Origin: an uncultured Pelagibacteraceae bacterium
GTDB taxonomy: Bacteria > Pseudomonadota > Alphaproteobacteria > Pelagibacterales > AG-422-B15
Length of the DNA stretch: 37,730 nucleotides
Assembly: GCA_902521655.1 (NCBI GenBank)
Contig: CABYSM010000009.1
Location: 1 to 37,730, forward strand
Direction: 5' to 3'
Shown here: positions 6,615 to 14,360 of the stretch, in pieces
Layout: every line of letters starts with the position of its first letter
Numbering within the stretch: position 1 is the stretch's first letter
The notes under the pieces: generated by a model
The model's database searches: none
Told to the model about the DNA's origin: nothing
Seen by the model: only the letters and a program-made list of their open reading frames with translations
Translations under genes and position numbers: made by a program

Positions 6615-6913
6615 TGTCTCTGTTCTCCTTAATTGAAAATATTAAATAATGAATTTAGGCAAACACTTGCCTGGATATGATTTGGACATTCTTTTTCGAT
6701 TTTTATATTTTTCATAATAAAAATTGAAATTTTGAAATTAAAGGAACTATCAACCTTGATTTGATTCGTTTGAAAATCTCAAGAACTTACGAACTAAGAT
6801 ATAAAATTTTATGTAGATAATTTTTGCTATTTATTCTGATTGATCCGATAGTATTTTAAGGTAATGTAAAATATTCATAAAATTTTATAAGTTACTGTTT
6901 TACATAATAAAAC
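6615..6913. other. AT-rich intergenic region without a gene
   Basis: This is roughly 300 bp between the PiT-like gene and the mini-ORF promoter. It is strongly AT-rich and carries no ORF or RNA structure I can support. It presumably holds the promoter of the minus-strand PiT-like gene near 6640-6720, but I see no unambiguous -35/-10 pair. Confidence 0.5.
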
Positions 6914-6942
6914 TTGAACTTAATAAATTGATGTGTTATAAT
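6914..6942 (+). promoter_or_regulatory. strong sigma70 promoter placed for a leaderless transcript
   Basis: TTGAAC at 6914-6919, a 17-bp spacer and TATAAT at 6937-6942 form a near-consensus promoter, with TG one base before the -10 (extended -10). The start site expected about 7 nt downstream coincides with the ATG at 6949. Confidence 0.75.
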
Positions 6943-6948
6943 TGTTAT

Positions 6949-7098
6949 ATGTTGAACAAATTACTGAATAACAAATCTGAGCTCGAAAAGAAGTTAGATA
7001 ACATTAATCACATCATGGAACTCATAAGAACAGTGGTTCCTCTGCTGCTATTAGTCTTAAACACAATCATTATATTAAAGATATTTGAATTTATTTAG
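6949..7098 (+). CDS. 49-aa single-span membrane mini-protein, probably leaderless
   Basis: The ORF begins MLNKLLNNKSELEKKLDNIN, a charged helix likely to form a short coiled coil. It ends in one hydrophobic span (about residues 31-45: VVPLLLLVLNTIIIL) followed by KIFEFI. The A of the ATG falls where the perfect upstream promoter should start transcription, so the mRNA would have no 5' leader and no Shine-Dalgarno. The last 24 nt overlap the 3' end of the convergent TIGR02206 gene. I know no family for it. The promoter, helix pattern and clean ORF together make it more credible than a random short ORF. Confidence 0.55.
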   Translation: MLNKLLNNKSELEKKLDNINHIMELIRTVVPLLLLVLNTIIILKIFEFI

Positions 7099-7794
7099 TC
7101 TCATTAGGGCTAAGTACACCCAATACGACATCACAAACAAGATCAGAGCTAATATTGCTAGATAAGGTATATGCCATGGTGGGGCTGGGAAGAAATCCAA
7201 CAACGTATTGGCTGCAGGCGTTATCATTAAATACCAGTAATTAGCATCAGCAAAATAACTAACGAGATAAAGGTTTAGCAAGTAAATCAATGGTAATAAG
7301 GAGACAGCAAAAACTAGAACTCTAATTACTGAACTCCAGGTCAATTCCACTTTGGTACAGATACATACATAAAATACAGTCATAAAAAGCAATCCATGAC
7401 CAAAGTAATATGTAATGAATTCAGCATCTGGATAAGTATAATCAACATCAGGCGTTACCATAGCTAACAGATTTCCAGTTAGTCCAAAAAAGTACGCAAC
7501 TTCAAAAAAAAATTTAATTTTAGTGAAGATATAAATTCCCATCGATAATGCTGCGATATGACAAATGTGTATTGGAAAAACCTCATAAACAGAATGATCA
7601 TAAAAAAAAACTCTGTAAAAAGGTTTTGCTAATTCATGGATAATTAATAGAGCTCCTAAGATGATTAAGATTATTTCAGTAATTGATTTATTGTTAATCA
7701 ATCTCACCATTGCAGGAAATAGAAATGAAATTGCAAAGATTGATGTAATTGAAATTAGATGATGAAAACCAAATAATGTAAATTCTGATGTCAT
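7075..7794 (-). CDS. TIGR02206 / YwaF-like integral membrane protein
   Basis: This 239-aa protein has about seven hydrophobic helices. FTLFGFHHLISI at the start, FPIHICHIAALSMGIYIFT in the middle, GLTGNLLAMVTPDVDYTYPD, then NYWYLMITPAANTLLDFFP, fit the TIGR02206 (YwaF) family, where conserved FGxxH, PxxIC and NYxxLxxxP segments recur. The function of the family is unknown to me. The gene stands alone on the minus strand and its promoter must lie in 7795-7994, which is AT-rich and otherwise featureless. Confidence 0.7.
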   Translation of the reverse strand: MTSEFTLFGFHHLISITSIFAISFLFPAMVRLINNKSITEIILIILGALLIIHELAKPFYRVFFYDHSVYEVFPIHICHIAALSMGIYIFTKIKFFFEVAYFFGLTGNLLAMVTPDVDYTYPDAEFITYYFGHGLLFMTVFYVCICTKVELTWSSVIRVLVFAVSLLPLIYLLNLYLVSYFADANYWYLMITPAANTLLDFFPAPPWHIPYLAILALILFVMSYWVYLALMRLNKFKYL

Positions 7795-7994
7795 ATCTTT
7801 AATAGATTCAAAACTTTTAAATTATTCTAGATAATAAATCGAAATCAATAAATAAGTATAAGAATTTAAATAATTCACATTTTTGAAACATTTAAATGTA
7901 TTATTTAATGCATTGTTAGATAGCTATGATCTATTTTTTTTAAATTAAGAATGGTCTAACTTAGTAATATTCACTGCCTTATATTGATAAGCTC

Positions 7995-9050
7995 CTAGCA
8001 ACTTTCAAGTGATAGTGCAATATCACTTATAACATCAAAATATAGATCTATTCCAGGCTCTAGTTCAGCTCCTAACGGGTCGAGAACTGCAGCCTTGACG
8101 CCTGTATCACTTGCAATTGTTTCCGCAATACTTGGATTAAACTGAGGCTCAGAGAATAGGCAGTTAACGCCCTCGTGTTCAATGACCTCTCTAATTTCAG
8201 CAAGCTGTTTAGCGCCTGGCAATACTTCAGGATTTACTGTGAGTGCACCGATTACTTCGATTCCAAAGCGTTGCTCAAAATATTGGTAAGCATCGTGGAA
8301 TACAACATAAGTGGCATCCTTATTTATCTTGCCTCTTGTATCATTTATAAGTTGATCAAGTTCATTCAGAGCTTTGACTGCATTTGCTTCATATTTTGAT
8401 GCATTTGCAGGATCAATTTCTGACATTTCTTTTGCAGCTATTTGAACAATAGTCTTTGCGATTTCTGGATCTAGCCAAAAGTGAATATCAAATTCACCAT
8501 GATTATGACCATCATGATGTGCGTGCTCGTCATGTTCATCACCGTGTTCGTCATGCTCGTCACCATGTTCTTCGTGTTCGTCATGCTCGTCACCATGTTC
8601 TTCGTGTTCGTCATGCTTGTCATGTTCATCACCGTGCTCATCATGATCATCATGTTCATCACCATGATCGTCATGATCATCAAATACATTTTTTTCCCTA
8701 AATTTGAGCATTTCAATATCTTCTGATTCCATCAATGTTACTTGCTTTGCATCTTTTGCAATTGACTCCAGAGGTGTCTCTAGAAATGACTCCAAGTCCT
8801 CGCCAATCCAAAACACGATATCTGCTTCTTGAAGCATTGTTGCGTGGGAAGGCTTCAATTGAAAAGTGTGTGGTGAAGAACTGCCATCTACTAATAAGCC
8901 AGGCGTTCCTACTCCATCCATTACATAACTAATTAATGAATGTATCGGCTTAATTGATGTTACAACTTTTGTTTCAGCTTTAGCGTAAGAAATAAACGTT
9001 AATAGAGAAATAGTTGATAAGATTAATCCAAATTTAAGTTGTAATTTCAT
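7995..9050 (-). CDS. znuA: ZnuA, periplasmic zinc-binding protein of the ZnuABC importer
   Basis: This 351-aa cluster A-I metal-binding protein has a signal peptide (residues 1-25, cut after SYAKA). Expected zinc ligands are His61 (SSPHTFQLKPS), His190 (DIHFWLDPE) and His252 (VFHDAYQYFE). Cys297 and Cys351 at the C-terminus match the disulfide of E. coli ZnuA. A very long acidic His-rich loop fills residues 124-184, much longer than in most homologues, and should collect zinc for the transporter. The gene is divergent from znuC across a Zur-like operator. The start at 9050 has only a weak ribosome site. Confidence 0.95.
   Translation of the reverse strand: MKLQLKFGLILSTISLLTFISYAKAETKVVTSIKPIHSLISYVMDGVGTPGLLVDGSSSPHTFQLKPSHATMLQEADIVFWIGEDLESFLETPLESIAKDAKQVTLMESEDIEMLKFREKNVFDDHDDHGDEHDDHDEHGDEHDKHDEHEEHGDEHDEHEEHGDEHDEHGDEHDEHAHHDGHNHGEFDIHFWLDPEIAKTIVQIAAKEMSEIDPANASKYEANAVKALNELDQLINDTRGKINKDATYVVFHDAYQYFEQRFGIEVIGALTVNPEVLPGAKQLAEIREVIEHEGVNCLFSEPQFNPSIAETIASDTGVKAAVLDPLGAELEPGIDLYFDVISDIALSLESC
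8561..8620. repeat. 30-bp tandem repeat inside the ZnuA His-rich loop
   Basis: Two adjacent 30-nt units (8561-8590 and 8591-8620) differ at one base. Each encodes ten residues of the H-D-E-H-E-E-H-G-D-E type, so the loop has grown by in-frame tandem duplication. Confidence 0.9.
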
Positions 9051-9084
9051 AGATATATTGCTTTCATAATAGTTTGAGTATAGC

Positions 9085-9097
9085 GTTATATTATAAC
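9085..9097. promoter_or_regulatory. Zur-type operator between znuA and znuC
   Basis: GTTATATTATAAC is a perfect palindrome around the central T at 9091 and matches the core of gammaproteobacterial Zur boxes (TGTTATANTATAACA). On the minus strand it contains an extended -10 (TGTTATAAT), so zinc-loaded Zur would block znuA transcription directly and probably also znuCB-zur. It lies 35 nt from the znuA ATG and 25 nt from the znuC ATG. Confidence 0.8.
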
Positions 9098-9121
9098 ATA
9101 ATTATTTAGCAAGCATTTTTT

Positions 9122-9871
9122 ATGATAGACAATGACCTTTTAGTAAAAGTATCTGATGCCGGATTGTATAAGAATGGCAAATGGCTAGTTAAGGGTGTAA
9201 ATTTAAATATTACAAAAGGAAAAATTGTTACTTTAATTGGTCCAAACGGGTCAGGTAAAACCACTACTGCTAAAATAGCTCTCGGTCTTTACAAAAACAT
9301 TGAGGGCACTGTTGAAAGATTAACAAATAAAATTTCTTACGTACCACAAAAAGTTTCAATTGACTGGACATTACCTGTAAGAGTAATTGATTTTATGGTC
9401 TTAACTCATGACCTTCAAGATCAAGAAATAAACGATGCTCTTAACTTAACAGGCGTTGAGCACCTTAAAAATAATAATCTGAGAGAATTATCAGGTGGTG
9501 AATTTCAAAGAGTTCTTCTGGCACGAGCAATTGCAAAGAAACCAGACCTATTGGTCCTTGATGAGCCTGTACAGGGTGTCGATTTTACAGGTGAAGTTGA
9601 ATTATACGCGTTGATAAAAAAAATATCCGAAACACTTCAGTGTGGAATACTATTAATTTCACACGATCTACATGTTGTTATGTCTGCAACTGACTATGTC
9701 GTTTGTCTTAATGGGCATGTTTGCTGCTCAGGAACGCCAGTTGCTGTTGCTCAAAACAAAGAATATAAAGAACTTTTTGGAGAAAAATCATCTCAGCTTC
9801 TATCTCTCTATGAACATGAGCATGACCATGTTCATGACTCAGATGGCAACATCGTGAAAGAGGCAAAATAA
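9122..9871 (+). CDS. znuC: ZnuC, ATPase of the zinc importer
   Basis: This 249-aa ABC ATPase has Walker A GPNGSGKTT (residues 40-48), signature LSGGE (123-127), Walker B LLVLDEP (143-149) and the switch histidine in ISHDLHVV (181). The phrase DEPVQGVDFTGEVELY is typical of ZnuC. The C-terminal tail EHEHDHVHD (231-239) is His-rich and may bind zinc at the membrane face. It is the first gene of the + strand operon znuC-znuB-zur; its stop lies one base before the znuB ATG. Transcription should be repressed by Zur through the operator at 9085. Confidence 0.95.
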   Translation: MIDNDLLVKVSDAGLYKNGKWLVKGVNLNITKGKIVTLIGPNGSGKTTTAKIALGLYKNIEGTVERLTNKISYVPQKVSIDWTLPVRVIDFMVLTHDLQDQEINDALNLTGVEHLKNNNLRELSGGEFQRVLLARAIAKKPDLLVLDEPVQGVDFTGEVELYALIKKISETLQCGILLISHDLHVVMSATDYVVCLNGHVCCSGTPVAVAQNKEYKELFGEKSSQLLSLYEHEHDHVHDSDGNIVKEAK

Positions 9872-9872
9872 T

Positions 9873-10664
9873 ATGTTTGATGACTTTTTGTTTAGGGCAC
9901 TGATCGCTGGTATTGGAATTGCAATAGTTACTGGTCCTCTAGGATGCTTTGTTGTTTGGCGAAGACTTTCATTCTTTGGGGATACATTGGCGCACTCGGC
10001 ATTGTTAGGTGTAATATTATCGATATCATTTGATATAAACATTTCACTATCAATATTCACTGTTTCGTCACTAGTTGCATTAATTTTATTGAGATTACAA
10101 AATACAACAAATTTAGCAGGCGATGCACTACTAGGACTTCTCTCACACTCATCTTTGGCCATTGGGTTGTTAGTCTTAGGATTTTTATCATTCATAAGGT
10201 TTGATATCATGGGGGTTCTGTTTGGAGATATACTGTCGGTAAATGTAAATGACTTGATCATCATATGGGCAGGTGGTTCAATAATACTTTTCGTATTATG
10301 GCTAATATGGAAACCTTTATTTGCCTCAACGGTAAATTACGAGTTGGCTGAAGCTGAAGGCATGAATCCAAAACGAGTTAACGCTATATTTACAATTTTA
10401 TTGGCAGCTCTTATTGCAATTTCTATCAAAATGGTAGGTCTTCTCTTAATAACTGGGATGCTTATTATTCCATGTGCAATGGCGCGTAATTTATCAAATA
10501 ATCCTAAACAAATGGTTGTTTTGTCAATTATAGGAGGATTATTTTCAGTATTTGTTGGACTTTATGCATCTTTTGAAATCAATACATCATCGGGTCCTAC
10601 TATTGTCACAGTTGCAATAATTTTATTTATTTTATCATTATCCAGAATTAGAAAAAAATATTAA
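9873..10664 (+). CDS. znuB: ZnuB, membrane permease of the zinc importer
   Basis: This 263-aa protein has seven or eight membrane helices and is of the ABC-3 family. GPLGCFVVWRRLSFFGDTLAHSAL near residues 21-43 is the characteristic ABC-3 segment. GDALLGLLSHSSLAIGL, then AEAEGMNPKRVNAIF and ITGMLIIPCAMAR, complete the ZnuB pattern. It forms the channel that, with two ZnuC subunits, carries zinc delivered by ZnuA into the cytoplasm. It begins one base after znuC ends, and zur follows after 11 nt. Confidence 0.95.
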   Translation: MFDDFLFRALIAGIGIAIVTGPLGCFVVWRRLSFFGDTLAHSALLGVILSISFDINISLSIFTVSSLVALILLRLQNTTNLAGDALLGLLSHSSLAIGLLVLGFLSFIRFDIMGVLFGDILSVNVNDLIIIWAGGSIILFVLWLIWKPLFASTVNYELAEAEGMNPKRVNAIFTILLAALIAISIKMVGLLLITGMLIIPCAMARNLSNNPKQMVVLSIIGGLFSVFVGLYASFEINTSSGPTIVTVAIILFILSLSRIRKKY

Positions 10665-10675
10665 AATAACAAACA

Positions 10676-11077
10676 ATGGAAAATAAACAGAAACCGCTGT
10701 CCAAAAATCAAAAGATCATTCTTGAATATATTCAAAAAAACAAGAAGCCTGTTAAAGCGTATTCCATTTTATCTAATGTACAAAAAAAAGGCATCAATGC
10801 CCCGCCTCAGGTTTACCGAGCTTTAGATAAGTTAATTGAAATTGGTAAAATTCATAAAGTAGAAAGTCAAAATTCATTTGTTGCATGCAAAACTTCAGAT
10901 TGTGAAACACCTCATGCTACTGCATTTTCAATATGTGACAGTTGTGATGAAGTCTCAGAAATAAATGACCCTAAACTCTTTAAATATTTACTAGATTTTA
11001 AGGATAATAGTGGAATCAAATTTGATGGCTACAATCTAGAATTCTTTGGTACTTGTAAATCCTGCGAAACATCTTGA
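10676..11077 (+). CDS. zur: Zur, zinc-responsive Fur-family repressor
   Basis: This 133-aa protein has an N-terminal winged helix (about residues 10-65) and a metal-binding dimer domain. The structural zinc site is complete: Cys87, Cys90, Cys127 and Cys130. Candidate regulatory ligands His60, Cys71, His80 and Glu95 fall at nearly the same spacings as His77, Cys88, His96 and Glu111 of E. coli Zur. Together with its place in the znu operon this makes Zur far more likely than Fur. It probably represses its own operon and the 11179 operon through the two matching palindromes. Confidence 0.92.
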   Translation: MENKQKPLSKNQKIILEYIQKNKKPVKAYSILSNVQKKGINAPPQVYRALDKLIEIGKIHKVESQNSFVACKTSDCETPHATAFSICDSCDEVSEINDPKLFKYLLDFKDNSGIKFDGYNLEFFGTCKSCETS

Positions 11078-11100
11078 AGCAAAAATCATCCATTAATTGA

Positions 11101-11119
11101 ATTGTTATATAATAACAAT
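11101..11119. promoter_or_regulatory. Zur-type operator before the zrg-like operon
   Basis: ATTGTTATATAATAACAAT is a perfect palindrome with 8-bp arms around a 3-nt centre. Its core GTTATATAATAAC differs from the znu operator by one base. TATAAT at 11108-11113 lies inside it, so bound repressor would cover the -10 box. It is 59 nt before the start of the His-rich DUF2796 gene. Confidence 0.8.
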
Positions 11120-11178
11120 TTTATCTAGATAAAATATTTTTTTAACGATAATATATTTTTTTTCTAATAGAGGCTCAT

Positions 11179-11850
11179 ATGAAATACATAATCTATATAT
11201 TACTCTCATTTAATTTATTGACTTTTACAATCAGTGCTGAAGAGACGAGACAAGTTGATAAGCACGAACACGGCGTGGGTGAGTTAAATATTGCCGTTGA
11301 AGGATCGACAATTGAGTTTGAATTTATGATACCTGGAGCCGATATTGTAGGTTTTGAATATGTAGCAAAAAATGATGAAGATATTGCTAAGATTAATCAA
11401 GCTTTGAAAACATTTGATGATTACACAAATATATTCACTCTACCAAGTAATAGTCTTTGTGAATTAAACGGTCAGAAAGTTGCTTTAAAGGAAGAAGACG
11501 AACACGATGAGCATGGTGATGAGCATGACGAACACGATGACCATAACGAACACGATGAGCATGGTGATGAGCATGACGAACACGATGAGCACGATGAGCA
11601 TGATGAGCACGTTGACCATGATGAGCACGATGGCCATGATGAGCATGCTGAAGAAAATCATAATGAGTTTTATGCAAAATATTCATTTGAATGCGGCAAT
11701 ATAAACGCCATTAAAGAGGTAAATTTTCCTTATTTTGCTACTTTCACGAATTCTGGTGAGTTAGAGGTTCAGTTTATTTCAAATATGGGGTCTACTAGCT
11801 TTGAGGTAGAAGGAGATGAGCCTTTAATTAACACAGATGGAAAAATCTAA
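11179..11850 (+). CDS. ZrgA-like DUF2796 periplasmic zinc-binding protein
   Basis: This 223-aa secreted protein has a signal peptide (residues 1-20, ending TISA). The segment DKHEHGVGELNIAVEG followed by FEFMIPGADIVGFE is typical of DUF2796. An acidic His-rich tract runs from about 107 to 163, built from repeats of the H-D-E-H-G-D-E type. Cys94 and Cys172 could form a disulfide. As I recall, ZrgA of Vibrio cholerae is a Zur-regulated DUF2796 protein needed for zinc uptake by ZrgABCDE; the gene content here fits that. AGAGG precedes the ATG, and the end overlaps the ATPase gene by 14 nt. Confidence 0.85.
   Translation: MKYIIYILLSFNLLTFTISAEETRQVDKHEHGVGELNIAVEGSTIEFEFMIPGADIVGFEYVAKNDEDIAKINQALKTFDDYTNIFTLPSNSLCELNGQKVALKEEDEHDEHGDEHDEHDDHNEHDEHGDEHDEHDEHDEHDEHVDHDEHDGHDEHAEENHNEFYAKYSFECGNINAIKEVNFPYFATFTNSGELEVQFISNMGSTSFEVEGDEPLINTDGKI
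11501..11588. repeat. exact 40-bp repeat (48-bp period) in the DUF2796 His-rich tract
   Basis: The 40 nt at 11501-11540 recur without change at 11549-11588. Further shorter GAGCA(C/T)GA units follow to about 11645. Identity at synonymous positions indicates recent in-frame duplication. The encoded peptide is nearly the same as in the ZnuA loop 3 kb away. Confidence 0.9.
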
Positions 11851-12538
11851 TTTGAATGAAAAAACGATACAAATTAATTCTGTAAAGTTTCATTGGTCAA
11901 ATAAAAGCAAATTTAAACTTCATATTCCAGAGCTATCAATCGACAAAGGAGAAAAAGTATTGCTTTTGGGCGAGAGCGGTTCAGGTAAAACAACCCTACT
12001 CTCACTTATCTGTGGATTTTTAACTCCCCTTTCAGGCAAAATTCAATTGAATGAAAAGCTGATTAATGACTTATCAGCAACAAAAAGAGATCAATATAGA
12101 TCCGATAACATTGGTATTATATTTCAGCAATTTAATTTACTCCCATATGCAAATGTCATTGATAATATTTTGTTGCCACTTTATTTTTCAAAATTAAGGT
12201 CAGCAAACATTAGTAATCAAAGAGAAACCGCAATTAGTATTTGTCAATCTTTACGTTTGCCTGAAGATGTTGTTAATATGAAAGCAAGTGAATTAAGCGT
12301 TGGTCAACAACAAAGAGTTGCTGTTGCAAGAGCATTAATTGGAAATCCTCCATTGGTCATAGCAGATGAACCTACATCCTCTTTGGATACAGACGCACAA
12401 AACATATTTCTGGATTTAATGTTCTCTCAAGTTGCAAGCAGCAATTCAACCTTATTAATGGTTTCTCATGACAAATCTTTAAGCTCTAACTTTGATAGAG
12501 TTATAGATATGAAGAATGTCTCGGTGAAAGAAAAATAA
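11837..12538 (+). CDS. ABC transporter ATPase of LolD/MacB type, zrg-like operon
   Basis: This 233-aa ATPase has Walker A GESGSGKT (45-52), a Q-loop in IIFQQFNLLPY (about 95-104), signature LSVGQQQ (153-159) and Walker B LVIADEP (173-179). IFQQFNLLPYANVIDNILLPL is characteristic of the LolD/MacB/FtsE branch of exporter-type or mechanotransmission ATPases. It starts inside the end of the DUF2796 gene and is followed after 2 nt by its FtsX-like permease. The operon context (Zur operator, DUF2796, DUF3299) points to a zinc-uptake role, as in Vibrio ZrgABCDE. The mechanism for this ATPase type in import is unresolved. Confidence 0.9.
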   Translation: MEKSNLNEKTIQINSVKFHWSNKSKFKLHIPELSIDKGEKVLLLGESGSGKTTLLSLICGFLTPLSGKIQLNEKLINDLSATKRDQYRSDNIGIIFQQFNLLPYANVIDNILLPLYFSKLRSANISNQRETAISICQSLRLPEDVVNMKASELSVGQQQRVAVARALIGNPPLVIADEPTSSLDTDAQNIFLDLMFSQVASSNSTLLMVSHDKSLSSNFDRVIDMKNVSVKEK

Positions 12539-12540
12539 AG

Positions 12541-13791
12541 ATGCTATTAAAACTTACCTTCAATTCTTTGTATGCAAGATTATTAACCGTTGCTATGACA
12601 GTTTTTGCCATATCTTTATCTTTAATGTTGTACATGAGCGTTGAAAAGTTAAGAACATCTGCTTACACAAGCTTCACTGATACGATCTCTCAAACTGACC
12701 TAATAGTTGGCGCAAGAACGAGTTCTGTTCAGTTACTTCTATATTCAGTCTTTAGAATTGGAAATGCTACAAACAACATAACTTGGGAAAGTTATGAAGA
12801 TGTTATAAATAAAAAAGAAGTTGCTTGGTCTGTGCCTATCTCTCTTGGAGATAGTCATAGAGGTTTTAGGGTTATGGGTACCAATAGTGAATTTTTTAAG
12901 CGATATAAATTTAGGGGTGGACAATCAATTGAATTAGAACAGGGCAAAAACCTTGATGACTTATACGATGTCATAATAGGCGCAGGTGTTGCTGAAAAAC
13001 TAAATTACTCTGTGGGAACTCCACTCATTGTATCTCATGGATTACAATCATTTTCAGATCACGATGATCAGCCTTTTAAAGTTTCAGGCATTCTTGCTAA
13101 AACTGGAACACCGGTCGACAATACAGTTATCGTAAGCTTGGAAGCAATTGAAGCAATTCATGTAGACTGGTCTACTGGAGCTAAAATTCCAGGGCAAATA
13201 ACTCCTGTAGAAGAAATTCGTCAGATGGACCTCTCTCCTAAAAATATCACGGCAGCATTAATTGGGGTAAATTCAAAATTACAGATATTTCAATTACAAC
13301 GATGGATTAATGAGTATCCAGAGGAGTCATTAAGTTCAATTTTACCTGGTGTTGCTCTTCAAGAACTGTGGAGGATCGTTGGCGTTGTTGAAAATCTACT
13401 ACTTGGAATCTCCGTAACAGTTATTTTTACAACACTCATTGGTATGACAGCTATTATATTTTCAAGCTTAAATGAGAGAAGACGTGAAATGGCTATTTGG
13501 CGAGCAATGGGAGCATCGCCTAAAGTTGTTATAGGTCTTTTAATGCTTGAAGCATTCATTATCTCAGTGATGAGTATAATTGTAAGTACTGTCATGCTGT
13601 TCCTGACATTGTACGTATTGCAACCGTGGATTGATAATACTTATGGAATATTGGTTAATATTGAAATGCTATCTTTTAAAGATATTTATATTTTTATGTT
13701 ATTTATTATAGCTGCTTCATTGGTAAGTCTGATCCCTGCAATTAGAGCCTATTGGTTTTCAATTAATGACGGTATGACAATTAAAATATGA
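12541..13791 (+). CDS. FtsX/MacB-like ABC permease, zrg-like operon
   Basis: This 416-aa protein has the MacB/LolC layout. It has one N-terminal helix (about residues 8-30), a large periplasmic domain (about 35-275), then three helices of the FtsX domain (about 280-305, 330-360 and 375-400). The coupling segment between them reads SSLNERRREMAIWRAMGASP, typical of FtsX-like permeases. It pairs with the ATPase two nucleotides upstream and overlaps the DUF3299 gene by 4 nt (ATGA). In this operon it probably works with the periplasmic zinc binders; no metal-binding motif is evident in the permease itself. Confidence 0.9.
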   Translation: MLLKLTFNSLYARLLTVAMTVFAISLSLMLYMSVEKLRTSAYTSFTDTISQTDLIVGARTSSVQLLLYSVFRIGNATNNITWESYEDVINKKEVAWSVPISLGDSHRGFRVMGTNSEFFKRYKFRGGQSIELEQGKNLDDLYDVIIGAGVAEKLNYSVGTPLIVSHGLQSFSDHDDQPFKVSGILAKTGTPVDNTVIVSLEAIEAIHVDWSTGAKIPGQITPVEEIRQMDLSPKNITAALIGVNSKLQIFQLQRWINEYPEESLSSILPGVALQELWRIVGVVENLLLGISVTVIFTTLIGMTAIIFSSLNERRREMAIWRAMGASPKVVIGLLMLEAFIISVMSIIVSTVMLFLTLYVLQPWIDNTYGILVNIEMLSFKDIYIFMLFIIAASLVSLIPAIRAYWFSINDGMTIKI

Positions 13792-14282
13792 AAACTCAAC
13801 TATCAAAGAGTATTTCTCTAAGCATTAAATGTTTAGTGCTTACTTCAACAATTTTACTTTCATCTTTTTCTTACGCATCTGAACCTAAAGAAATTGATTG
13901 GGAAGACTTGATCCCATGGACTGCAATGTTTAATCCATCTGAAGTTAAATTTAACAAAAAATTAGACGACAAAGAAGTCAGAATACCGGGGTATATTCTG
14001 CCCTTAGATATAATTGGACGAGAGATAAACACTTTCTTATTAGTGCCTTACATTGGAGCATGTATACATGTCCCCGCTCCTGCTCCTAATCAGATTGTTT
14101 ATGTTGAAACTAAAAAACCATGGGAAGGACTTGCTTGGTGGGAACCTGTTTACGTTACAGGCAAGATAAAAATTGAAAACCATAACATTGAAGAGCTTGC
14201 AGTTGTTGGATATGAACTTATAGCCGACGACGTTGAATATTATAGAGGAACAACTGGCACGCACGGCTTTTTTGACTGGTAA
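13788..14282 (+). CDS. DUF3299 secreted protein, zrg-like operon
   Basis: This 164-aa protein has an N-terminal signal or anchor (about residues 10-31, ending FSYA). The DUF3299 signature is clear: EIDWEDLIPW, RIPGYILPLD, LLVPYIGACIHVPAPAPNQ, and GYELIADDVEYY near the end. The conserved Cys and His in GACIHVP could bind a metal. DUF3299 proteins recur beside ABC exporter-like genes, and in Vibrio the Zrg operon ends, as I recall, with such a gene. The ATG overlaps the permease stop. The function is inferred from context only. Confidence 0.85.
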   Translation: MKTQLSKSISLSIKCLVLTSTILLSSFSYASEPKEIDWEDLIPWTAMFNPSEVKFNKKLDDKEVRIPGYILPLDIIGREINTFLLVPYIGACIHVPAPAPNQIVYVETKKPWEGLAWWEPVYVTGKIKIENHNIEELAVVGYELIADDVEYYRGTTGTHGFFDW

Positions 14283-14360
14283 TTCGGTATAAATTAGCAA
14301 TTACCAAACTAAACAATCTATGTGCTTGTAAAAAGGTAAAAATTTAAATAAAAATCCTAT

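Noticed and set aside
8456-8726. Several overlapping ORFs of about 81 codons on both strands, rich in Arg/His/Val or Met/Thr
   Set aside because: They are alternative frames of the His-rich repeat of znuA. The low-complexity repeat keeps all frames open, and only the ZnuA frame has a signal peptide and domain context.
9839-10264. 141-codon minus-strand ORF inside znuB
   Set aside because: It is antisense to a clear ABC-3 permease; composition rich in Asn, Pro and Ser is typical of antisense frames of membrane genes.
11435-11704. ORFs antisense to and out of frame with the DUF2796 gene
   Set aside because: They are shadows of the His-rich repeat, with no start signals and biased low-complexity composition.
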